NCBI GenBank assembly: GCA_041394725.1
Contig: JAWKHR010000009.1
Span: 97,323-161,322 of the forward strand
From: JAWKHR01 sp041394725
Lineage (GTDB): Bacteria > Acidobacteriota > Vicinamibacteria > Vicinamibacterales > SCN-69-37
Length of the DNA: 64,000 nt
Direction: 5' to 3'
Shown here: positions 40,091 to 47,646 of the stretch, one piece after another
Layout: each line of letters begins with the position of its first letter
How positions within the stretch are numbered: position 1 is the stretch's first letter
Notes under the pieces: model-generated
Told to the model about the DNA's origin: nothing
Seen by the model: the letters and a program-made list of their open reading frames with translations, nothing else
Database searches by the model: none
Program-made: the position numbers and the translations under genes

Positions 40091-41330
40091 GGCATGGAGG
40101 CCGTGAGGAAAGCCGGGGCATGGGGACGTGGGGCGACGGGGGCCGTGGGGAGGCTCGAAAAGATCCACGGCAGGGTCAGAGGCTCGACTGGAAAATTCGG
40201 GTTCCCTGAGAGGAGCCCCAACGCTCAGTGTTCCCGCCAACCCTGGCGGTTTCCCCTGACTCCCGTCGCCCCACGGCTCCATGGCCCTGTCGCTCTCCCC
40301 ACGGCCTCCACTTGCCCCGCGTCCTTCAAGGTGCAGCCAGCGGGGGGCATGGAGGCCGTGGGGAAAGCCCGGGCCATGGGGACGTGGGGCGACGGGGCGT
40401 GGGGAAGCTCCGAGATCCACGGCGGGGTCAGGGCTCGACTGGAGAATTTCGGGTTCCCTGGGAAGAGCACCAACGCTCAGTGTTCCCGCCAACCCTGGCG
40501 GTTTCCCCACGGCTCCCGTCGCCCCACGGCTCCATGGCCTGTCACTCTCCCGGTCTCCACCTGCCCACGTCCCTTCAAGGTGCAGCCAGCGGGGGCATGG
40601 AGGCCGTGGGGAAAGCGGGGCATGGGGACGTGGGGCGATGGGGGCCGTGGGAGAGCTCGAAAGATTTACGCCAGGGTCAGAGGCTCGACTGGAAAATTCG
40701 GGTTCCCTGGGAAGAGCCCCAACGCTCAGTGTTCCCGCCAACCCTGGCGGTTTCCCCACGGCTCCCGTCGCCCCACGGCTCCATGGCCTGTCGCTCTCCC
40801 CACGATCTCCACCTGCCCCACGTCCTTCAAGGTGCAGCCAGCGGGGGCATGGAGGCCGTGAGGAAAGCCCAGGCCATCAGGACGTGGGGCGACGGGGAGC
40901 CGTGAGAGGAGAACTCGAAAGATTTACGGCAGGGTCAGAGGCTCGACTGGAAAATTCGGGTTCCCTGGGAAGAGCCCCAACGCTCAGTGTTCCCGCCAAC
41001 CCTGATTTCCCCACGGCTCCCGTCGCCCCACGACTCCATGGCCTGTCGCTCTCCCCACGATCTCCTGCCCCACGTCCCCTTCAGGTGCAGCCAGCGGGGC
41101 ATGGAGGCCGTGGGGAAAGCCGGGGCATGGGGACGTGGGGCGACAGCTTGATGAAGCTCGAAAGATCCACGGCGAGGTCAGAGGCTCGACTGGAAAATTC
41201 GGGTTCCCTGGAAGAGCCCCAACGCTCAGTGTTCCCGCCAACCCTGGCGGTTTCCCCACGGCTCCCGTCGCCCCACGGCTCCATGGCCTGTCGCTCTCCC
41301 CACGGCCTCCACCCTCCCCGCGGCCTCCAA
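40091..41330. repeat. Five tandem copies of a ~250-bp hairpin-forming repeat
   Basis: Units begin at 40091, 40346, 40594, 40846 and 41098 (255, 248, 252, 252 and ~232 bases). Each starts GGCATGGAGGCCGTG, has a G-rich left arm (~60 bases), a core of ~110 bases with CTCGACTGGAAAATTCGGG and CCGCCAACCCTGGCGG, and a C-rich right arm that is largely the reverse complement of the left arm. Copies differ by small indels and substitutions, so open frames through them are accidental. The whole 1.4-kb space between the NSS gene and PadR at 41396 is made of this array; no gene was found in it. Confidence 0.93.
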
Positions 41331-41379
41331 GGTGCCAGTGCCCAGCACTGAACCCGCTGGACGCCGCCCTCGTCTGTAC

Positions 41380-41394
41380 TCTAGGCTGTCTAGA
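41380..41394 (+). promoter_or_regulatory. Palindrome at the PadR/ADOP-6 promoter
   Basis: TCTAG-GCTGT-CTAGA, perfect five-base arms, ends one base before the PadR ATG. TAGGCT (41382-41387) inside it lies eight bases before the ATG and could be the -10 of a leaderless transcript, so PadR binding would block its own synthesis. Confidence 0.6.
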
Positions 41395-41395
41395 C

Positions 41396-41737
41396 ATGGC
41401 GAAAGAGGCCGATCCCGATCACGGACTGCTGCAGGGCACGCTGGACCTGCTGCTGCTGCGCGCGCTGCGGCTGGAGCCGTTGCACGGCTACGGCGTCACC
41501 CAGAGGCTCGGACAGATCACCGAGGGCACCTGTCGATTCCAGGCCGGATCCGTGTTCCCCGCCCTGTACCGGCTGGAGCGCGAGGGCGTCCTGAAGAGCC
41601 ACTGGGCGCGCACCGAATCCGGGCGGCGGGCGAAGTACTACGCGCTCACGGCGGCCGGGCGCCGCAAGCTCGAGCGCGAGCAGCGCAACTGGGAACGCAT
41701 CGCGCTGGCCGTCGCGCGGGTCATCGACGCGACGTGA
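41396..41737 (+). CDS. PadR-family transcriptional regulator
   Basis: 113 residues. PadR core: LLQGTLDLLLLRALRLEPLHGYGVTQRL, SVFPALYRLEREGVL, GRRAKYYALTAAGRRKL and a C-terminal helix ending RVIDAT. It precedes ADOP-6 by 16 bases. ATG 41396 is placed right behind a palindrome and has no clear ribosome-binding site, which fits a leaderless message. Presumed repressor of itself and ADOP-6. Confidence 0.94.
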   Translation: MAKEADPDHGLLQGTLDLLLLRALRLEPLHGYGVTQRLGQITEGTCRFQAGSVFPALYRLEREGVLKSHWARTESGRRAKYYALTAAGRRKLEREQRNWERIALAVARVIDAT

Positions 41738-41753
41738 GGCGGTTGGAGGCCTG

Positions 41754-44441
41754 ATGCAGTGGCTGAGACGACTCGGCTGGCTCGTTCGCGACCTGGTCGC
41801 GCGGCGCCGGTTCGAGCGTGACCTCGACGAGGAACTGCAGACCTGGGTCGCGCTCGCCGAGGAGGACGCCAGAGGTCGCGCCGATCGGGCCGGCGGGGCG
41901 CGGCGTGACGCGTCCACCGGCCACGACGCGCGGCGGCGGGCCGTGATGGCGCTCGGCGGCGTCGAACCGGCGCGCGAGGCCGTGCGCGATGCGCGGCGCG
42001 GCGCCTGGCTCTCCGCGCTCGCCCAGGACGTGCGCCTCGCGCTCCGGCGCATGCGGCGGCAGCCCGGCTTCTCGCTGGTCGCCGTGCTGACGCTCGCGCT
42101 CGGCATCGGCGCCAACACCGCCATCCTCTCTGCGGTGCAGTCCGTGCTGCTGCGTCCCCTGCCGTTCCCCGACAGCGACCACCTCGTCCGCATCCTGACC
42201 TCGCGACGGACCACCGACGGCCGCGAGGAGTACGTCGCGGTGCTGCCGACCTGGTATCACGCGATCCGCGAACGCAGCACGCGCCTCGCCCACGTGACCG
42301 CGCAGCGCTACCGCAACCTGATCCTGACCGGCGCGGGCGATGCCGAGCCCGTGGCCGGCATCGGCGTGTCCGCGGGATGGTCCGACACGCTGGCCGTACG
42401 GCCCCTCGCCGGGCGCGGGTTCCTCGAGGACGAGCTGGCGCAAGGCGACGCGAGCCGCGTCGTGCTCGTCAGCGCCGCGTTCCGCCGCGCCCACTTCGCC
42501 ACCGATGCGGACGCCATCGGGCGCACGCTCCGCCTCAACGACACGCCCTACACCGTCGTCGGCGTGATGCCGCCGGCGTTCCACTACCCGTACAACACGG
42601 ACGTCTGGCTGCCGATGACCGTCTCGCGCGACGCCGACGCGCTCGGCGACCTCAACGTCGCGGCCCGCCTCGCGCCCGGCGCCACCGTCGAGGATGCCCA
42701 GGCGGAACTCTCCGCCATCGCCGCCGAGGCCGCGCGCACCGGACCGCCTCGCACGGCGGATCTCGGCCTCCACGCCCGGCCCATGGCGCGCGAGTTCCGG
42801 CGCGATCCCAACCGCAGCCTCGCCGTGCTCACCGCGGGCGTCGCGCTCGTGCTCGTCCTCGCCTGCGTGAACCTGACCACGCTGCTGCTCGCGCGCGCGG
42901 CGACGCGGCGGCGCGAGATGGCGGTGCGGACGGCGCTCGGTGCGGGACCGGGACGACAGCTCCGCCAGCTCCTGACAGAGTCCGTGGTGCTCGCCGCGGC
43001 GGGCGGCACGCTCGGCGTCGCGCTCGCCTGGCTCGGCGCCGATCGGCTGTCCGTGCTGATCCCGTCGCGCCTGGGCGAGGTGATCCAGACCGTGTCGCTC
43101 GACGGCCGCGTGCTCGCCGCGGCCGTGGTGCTGTGCGTCGCGTCGGGCGTTCTCGCCGGCCTTGCACCCGCGCTGCGCCTGAGCCGCACCGGCCTGTCGG
43201 ACGTCCTGCGCGACGGCACGCGCCCCGGCGCACGCCGCGGCGGCCGCCTGCTGCGCGGCCTCGTCATCGGCGAAATGGCGCTCGCCACGGTCCTGCTCGT
43301 CGGCGCCGGCCTGCTCGCGCGGCACGTGGTCGGCCTGCTCGGTCGCGACGTCGGCTACGACCCGGCGCGACTCGTGCGCATCAGCCTGACGATGCCGGAG
43401 CCGGCCTACACCGAGGGCGAGCGCCGCGCGGCCGTCGTCGGCGCGATCCTCGACCGGGTCCGCGCCGTGCCCGGGCTCGAGGCCGCGGCGATGACCAGCC
43501 TGCAGCCCATTCCGCACACGTCCACGAACGTCGGCACGCGCGTCGCGGCCACCGACCGTCCCGCCACGCCGGACGCGACGATGGTCATGAACTTCCGGCT
43601 CGTGACGCCCGGGTACTTCGAGACGCTCGGCCTGCCGGCCCGCCGGGGCCGGACGTTCGACGCGACCGATGCGGCGTCGTCCGAGCCGGTGATGGTGGTG
43701 AGCGCCGCCGCCGCGCGCCGCCTGTGGCCCGAGGGCGCCGCCCTCGATCGCTTCGCGCGCGTCGGCGAGCAGCTGCCGCGCCGTGTCGTCGGCGTGGTCG
43801 GCGACCAGGCCGAGCCGGACGACGACCAGGCCGACACGGTGTACATCCCGTACGCGCAGGGCACGCTGACGCAGACGGCGGGCACGTGGTCCACGACCGG
43901 CATCTCGCTGCTGGCCCGCCTCACGCCGCGGGCGTCGACCGAGGCGGTACTCGACGGCATCCGCGCGGCCGTGCGCGAGGTGGACGGATCGATTCCCGCG
44001 TACGACGCCGTGATGATGCCCGACGCGCTGGCCGAGCCGCTCGCGGATCAGCGCCTCGGCGCCGTGTTCGTCGGCGCGTTCGGCGCGTTCGGCCTGCTGC
44101 TCGCGGCGCTCGGGCTGTACGGCACGCTGGCGTACTCGGTCAGCCAGCGCACGTCGGAATTCGGCATCCGGATGGCGCTCGGGGCCCGGCGGGGCCGCCT
44201 GCTCCGCGGCGTGCTGGCCGACGGCCTCCGGCTGGTCGCGACGGGCCTCGCCTTCGGCGCCGTCGCGGCGTTCGGCCTCGTGCGCGTCCTGGCGGGCCTG
44301 GTCGCCGGCCTCGACGCACGCGATCCCGGGACGTGGGTGGTCTCGGCCGGCGTGCTGGTCCTGGTCGGCGTCGCGGCGTGCGCGCTGCCCGCGTGGCGTG
44401 CGATCCGCGTCGATCCGATCCGGGCGCTGAGGGCGGAGTAG
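41754..44441 (+). CDS. ADOP-6: MacB/FtsX-type permease with prefix domain 1
   Basis: 895 residues. Prefix domain 1 (about 1-85: RRRFERDLDEELQTWVALAE) contains an Arg/Ala-rich insertion (GRADRAGGARRDASTGHDAR). TM1 near 105 (LTLALGIGANTAILSAVQ). Core YTVVGVMPPAFHYPYNTD, FtsX block with REMAVRTALGAGPGR, TM5, second core (YFETLGLPARRGRTF) and final FtsX block with EFGIRMALGARRGRL. Co-transcribed with PadR 41396. Substrate and ATPase partner unknown. Confidence 0.93.
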   Translation: MQWLRRLGWLVRDLVARRRFERDLDEELQTWVALAEEDARGRADRAGGARRDASTGHDARRRAVMALGGVEPAREAVRDARRGAWLSALAQDVRLALRRMRRQPGFSLVAVLTLALGIGANTAILSAVQSVLLRPLPFPDSDHLVRILTSRRTTDGREEYVAVLPTWYHAIRERSTRLAHVTAQRYRNLILTGAGDAEPVAGIGVSAGWSDTLAVRPLAGRGFLEDELAQGDASRVVLVSAAFRRAHFATDADAIGRTLRLNDTPYTVVGVMPPAFHYPYNTDVWLPMTVSRDADALGDLNVAARLAPGATVEDAQAELSAIAAEAARTGPPRTADLGLHARPMAREFRRDPNRSLAVLTAGVALVLVLACVNLTTLLLARAATRRREMAVRTALGAGPGRQLRQLLTESVVLAAAGGTLGVALAWLGADRLSVLIPSRLGEVIQTVSLDGRVLAAAVVLCVASGVLAGLAPALRLSRTGLSDVLRDGTRPGARRGGRLLRGLVIGEMALATVLLVGAGLLARHVVGLLGRDVGYDPARLVRISLTMPEPAYTEGERRAAVVGAILDRVRAVPGLEAAAMTSLQPIPHTSTNVGTRVAATDRPATPDATMVMNFRLVTPGYFETLGLPARRGRTFDATDAASSEPVMVVSAAAARRLWPEGAALDRFARVGEQLPRRVVGVVGDQAEPDDDQADTVYIPYAQGTLTQTAGTWSTTGISLLARLTPRASTEAVLDGIRAAVREVDGSIPAYDAVMMPDALAEPLADQRLGAVFVGAFGAFGLLLAALGLYGTLAYSVSQRTSEFGIRMALGARRGRLLRGVLADGLRLVATGLAFGAVAAFGLVRVLAGLVAGLDARDPGTWVVSAGVLVLVGVAACALPAWRAIRVDPIRALRAE

Positions 44442-44529
44442 TACATCGCGGTCGTCGTTGGGCGCTCGGCCTTCAGCTCTCGGCACTGGGCACCGGGTAC
44501 CGCGAGCCGGCGTTCGGTGGTCGGCGCGA

Positions 44530-45441
44530 CTATCGATTCCCCGATTGCTGATTGGCGATTCCTCGATGACCGGTTCCCGCCGCGGTGAGACTCAGCGCCA
44601 CTGATCCGATGATGAGCGCCGCGGCGATCCCGACCCGGGCGTCGAGGGTCTCGCCGCCGAACGCCCATCCGAGCGCGATCGCGACGAGCGGGTTGACGTA
44701 CGCGTAGGTCGAGACCTTGGCCAGGGTCGATCGTCGCAGCAGGTAGTTGTAGGCGCTGAACGCGATGAGTGAACCGCACACGATGAGGTACGCCAGCGCG
44801 GCGATCGACCGGCCCGAGACCGGATGCGTCGCGAGCAGGGGAAACTCACCCGCCAGGCCGCTGACCACGACGAGCATCGATCCGCCGGCGAGCAGGTAGC
44901 TGCCCGTCGCGACCGAGATCGACGGCGGCGCCGTGCGCCGCGCGATGGTCGAGCCGGTCGTCCAGAGCAGCGCGACGCCAATCAGCACCACCGCGCCGAT
45001 CGGGTCGATGGCCTGCCCCGTCATGAACTGTCCGGGTCCGACGAGCACGACGAGGCCGAGTGCGCCGCCCGCGATGCCGGCGATGGTGCGCGGGCCGATG
45101 TGGTGGTGGGGTTCGGTCAGCCGCTGCGAGAGCGTCATCCAGATCGGCACGGTCGCCACGAACAGGGACGCCACGCCCGACGGCACGCGCTGGATCGCCC
45201 AGAACAGGCCGCCGTGCGCGCCGAGGAACATGCACCCGCCGATCACCGACGCGATTCCCCACTCCCGCCGCGTCGGGCCCGCGCCGCCGCGCCAGATTCC
45301 CCAGCCGAACAGCAACAGCCCTCCGATGAGCGACCGCACGCCGGCCAGCATCAGCGGCGGAATCGACTCGACGCCGATCTTCATCGCGAGGTAGTTCGAG
45401 CCCCAGAGGAGGTAGACGGCCAGGAAGGCGAAGAGCGTCAA
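44530..45441 (-). CDS. EamA/DMT-family transporter
   Basis: 303 residues with ten hydrophobic helices in two EamA halves. First half: FAFLAVYLLWGSNYLAMKIG, then VPSGVASLFVATVPIWM. Second half: GVALLWTTGSTIARR, then STYAYVNPLVAIALGWAFGGE. The WGSNYLAMKIG start resembles YedA/RhaT-like metabolite exporters; substrate unknown. The C-terminal residues GHRGIANQQSGNR are read from a GATTGGCGATT-type repeat that continues beyond the stop. ATG 45441 starts MTLFAFL. Confidence 0.9.
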   Translation of the reverse strand: MTLFAFLAVYLLWGSNYLAMKIGVESIPPLMLAGVRSLIGGLLLFGWGIWRGGAGPTRREWGIASVIGGCMFLGAHGGLFWAIQRVPSGVASLFVATVPIWMTLSQRLTEPHHHIGPRTIAGIAGGALGLVVLVGPGQFMTGQAIDPIGAVVLIGVALLWTTGSTIARRTAPPSISVATGSYLLAGGSMLVVVSGLAGEFPLLATHPVSGRSIAALAYLIVCGSLIAFSAYNYLLRRSTLAKVSTYAYVNPLVAIALGWAFGGETLDARVGIAAALIIGSVALSLTAAGTGHRGIANQQSGNR

Positions 45442-45537
45442 GCCAACAACGGTACAGGAAACCGGAGGGGTCGAGGACTCCGGATGACTGGCGCGGGACG
45501 CGGCGGGGCCGGCCTCGGCGTCTGGACCGGGCTTTGC

Positions 45538-45543
45538 TAAGGT
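45538..45543 (+). promoter_or_regulatory. Putative -10 box of a leaderless transcript
   Basis: TAAGGT lies eight bases before ATG 45552 with no ribosome-binding site between. Same TANNNT-to-ATG spacing as at 24752. Confidence 0.4.
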
Positions 45544-45551
45544 ACGTCCGG

Positions 45552-46040
45552 ATGAGGCGGCTGCCCCTCGTGATCGCCCTCGCGCTCCTGGCCGGCCCCC
45601 TGCTCGGGCCGGTCGCGGCCAAGGGGCCGACGGTGCTGGTGACGGTCACCGGCCCGGGCCTTCCGGGCGAAATCGAAGTGACCGACCCGGCCGCGCTCGC
45701 CGACGTCTGGGGCGCGCCGGCAGGGTGCGGCACGAGCGACCGGTTCTTCACGGCGAGCGCCGCGGCGCCCGACCGGACGCTGCCGCGCTACGACGTGGCC
45801 TTCCACGTCCGGATCGGCGAGGCCGGCACGACGGCCTCGCGCGTGATGTACCTCGTCCGGTTTGCCTGGGACCCGGTGTCGGGCCTCGGCTTCGTCTACC
45901 TGCCGGGCCCGGGCGACGCCGCCTACGCCGTCAACCGCGGCACGATCATGCGGGGCGTGAACGACGGCCGCTGGTTCCGCGCGTCGGCGCGCTGGGCAGG
46001 GGCGATCCAGCGCGGCATCATCGCGGCGACCGCGCACTGA
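45552..46040 (+). CDS. Secreted protein of unknown function
   Basis: 162 residues. Signal peptide (PLVIALALLAGPLLGPVAA). The mature part contains VLVTVTGPGLPGEIEVTDP, GCGTSDRFFT, VMYLVRFAWDP, GFVYLPGPGDAAY and NRGTIMRGV. It looks like one compact beta-rich domain. Not recognised. Divergent from the DMT exporter and convergent with DUF1697. Confidence 0.78.
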   Translation: MRRLPLVIALALLAGPLLGPVAAKGPTVLVTVTGPGLPGEIEVTDPAALADVWGAPAGCGTSDRFFTASAAAPDRTLPRYDVAFHVRIGEAGTTASRVMYLVRFAWDPVSGLGFVYLPGPGDAAYAVNRGTIMRGVNDGRWFRASARWAGAIQRGIIAATAH

Positions 46041-46090
46041 CCTTCCCGAAGCGCACGACGATCTCCAGCGTCTCGCCGCCTGCCGCCTCC

Positions 46091-46627
46091 TTACGTCGCG
46101 ACCGCCGCGGCCAGCTTGAGCACCGTGTTCCAGTTGCGGGCCGTGCCCGAACCGAGGTGCCGCTCGAGGATCGTGTGGGTCAGCTTCGACGTGCCGACGC
46201 CGTCCGGATAGACGAGGTAGGCCTCGCGGCCGCGGACCTCGACGCGTTCGGGACCGCGAATGGCGGCGCGGAGCGCGGTGACACGCGGCGCGGCGGGCGC
46301 CTCGTGCAGGCACATCGCGAGCAGGTGACCGGGATCGCGACGCGCCTCGGCTGGAAACGGGTTGGCGGCGACGAGTGCGTGCCACTCGTCGGCCGTGCGG
46401 ACGAACATCTCGGACTCGAGGCCGAGCCGCAGCCGGGCGGCCTCCTGAATCGCCCGCTCCAGCGCCGTCGTGGCGCGCGGGCGGCCGCCGAAGACGAGGT
46501 TGCCGCTCTGCAGGAGCGTGCGCGGATCGTCGAACCCGAGGCCGGCGAGCAGCGCGCGCAGGTCCGCCATGGCGACCTTCTTCCGGCCGCCCACGTTGAT
46601 GCCGCGGAGCAGCGCCACGTAGATCAT
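46091..46627 (-). CDS. DUF1697 protein
   Basis: 178 residues beginning IYVALLRGINVGGRKKVAMADL, the DUF1697 hallmark, with LLQSGNLVF, FPAEARRDPGHLLAM and a closing TSKLTHTILERHLGSGTARNWNTV. Cytoplasmic; role unknown. Starts by ATGA overlap with the LysR gene, so the two are one operon. Confidence 0.92.
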   Translation of the reverse strand: MIYVALLRGINVGGRKKVAMADLRALLAGLGFDDPRTLLQSGNLVFGGRPRATTALERAIQEAARLRLGLESEMFVRTADEWHALVAANPFPAEARRDPGHLLAMCLHEAPAAPRVTALRAAIRGPERVEVRGREAYLVYPDGVGTSKLTHTILERHLGSGTARNWNTVLKLAAAVAT

Positions 46628-47568
46628 CGGGTCTCCCGTCGCCGGCGCCCGGCCGCCCGCGCCGGGGCCGCCCGGCGCGCGACCAGCGCGACGAACGCGT
46701 CGAGCCACCGCGGCGCGGGCCGGTCGCGAAGCGACACGGCCGACCACGTGCGGTAGACGCCGCGCGGGCCGATCCGCACGCCGGCGACCTTGCCCGAGGC
46801 GAGCGCCGGCTCCACCGACCAGCGCGCCAGCACGCCGACGCCCATCCCCGCGGCCACCAGCTCCACGATCGCCTCGGTCAGCGGCACCGCCGACACGCGC
46901 GCGGGCTCGACGCCGGCGGGCCCGAGCACGCGCGTGAACGTGTAGCTCGTCGGACGATCGGCGCTGTAGAGGATCAGGTGCTCGCCGGCGAAGTCCGCCG
47001 GGCGGATCGATCGACATGACGCCCACGCGTGATCCGGCGCGACGACGGCGACCAGCTCGTCGCGGAAGAGGGACGCCGCGCGCAGCCGGGGATCGCGCAC
47101 CGGGTCGGTCATCACGGCCAGGTCGATCTCCCCCGAGAACAGCGCCGCGACGGGATGATCGGTCGCGCCGATCTGGATCTGCACGTCGATGCCCGGATGG
47201 TCGGCGTGGAACGCCTTCAGGAGCGGCGGCAGCCAGTGATAGCCGGTATTGCACTGCGTGCACAGGCGCAGCACGCCGCGGTCGCCGTCGGCCATCGCGC
47301 GCAGGTCCTGCTCGGTGCGCGCGAGGTCGTCGAGCACGCGCGCCGCCGCGGCCCGCGCCCGCGCGCCCGCCGGTGTCAGCACCATGCGGCGCCCCGCGCG
47401 CAGGAACAGGCGCACGCCGAGCCGCGACTCGATGGCGCGCAGCTGGTGGCTGAGCGCGGACTGCGTGAGGTGCAGCCGGTCGGCCGCGCGCGTGACGCTG
47501 CCCGACTCGGCAATGGCATCGACGAGCGCCAGGTGCCGCACCTCGAGGGCCGGGGTCATGCGCGCCAT
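46624..47568 (-). CDS. LysR-family regulator, MetR-like
   Basis: 314 residues. The HTH (about 5-65) shows AIAESGSVTRAADRLHLTQSA and SHQLRAIESRLGVRLF. The effector domain begins LRLCTQCNTGYHWLPPLLKAF and has IDVQIQIGATDHPVAALFSG and AGMGVGVLARW, close to MetR. MetR senses homocysteine in proteobacteria; the ligand here is not known. ATG 47568 or 47559. The divergent ADOP-7 promoter contains a perfect palindrome (47585-47601), so it probably controls ADOP-7. Confidence 0.9.
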   Translation of the reverse strand: MARMTPALEVRHLALVDAIAESGSVTRAADRLHLTQSALSHQLRAIESRLGVRLFLRAGRRMVLTPAGARARAAAARVLDDLARTEQDLRAMADGDRGVLRLCTQCNTGYHWLPPLLKAFHADHPGIDVQIQIGATDHPVAALFSGEIDLAVMTDPVRDPRLRAASLFRDELVAVVAPDHAWASCRSIRPADFAGEHLILYSADRPTSYTFTRVLGPAGVEPARVSAVPLTEAIVELVAAGMGVGVLARWSVEPALASGKVAGVRIGPRGVYRTWSAVSLRDRPAPRWLDAFVALVARRAAPARAAGRRRRETR

Positions 47569-47584
47569 TGTCGCATGATGCGGA

Positions 47585-47601
47585 CTCATCACCATGATGA
47601 G
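47585..47601. promoter_or_regulatory. Palindrome between lysR and ADOP-7
   Basis: CTCATCA-CCA-TGATGAG, perfect seven-base arms with a three-base centre, 17 bases from the LysR start and 46 from the ADOP-7 ATG. LysR proteins bind such sites in divergent promoters. A second palindrome, TCGCATGCGA, follows near 47615, and TACCAT (47635-47640) stands six bases before the ADOP-7 ATG as a possible leaderless -10 box. Confidence 0.65.
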
Positions 47602-47646
47602 AACTATGAGCTGGTCGCATGCGATGGACACCCCTACCATCGGGGC

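Noticed and set aside
40091..41330. Possible CRISPR array
   Set aside because: The repeated unit is ~250 bases long without short identical repeats and unique spacers, and no cas gene is in the window.
40094..41351. Open frames of 225-356 codons through the tandem array, giving repeated protein sequence
   Set aside because: They exist because stop codons are rare in the GC-rich units. Indels between copies shift the frame, no ribosome-binding site is seen, and the translation has no recognisable domain.
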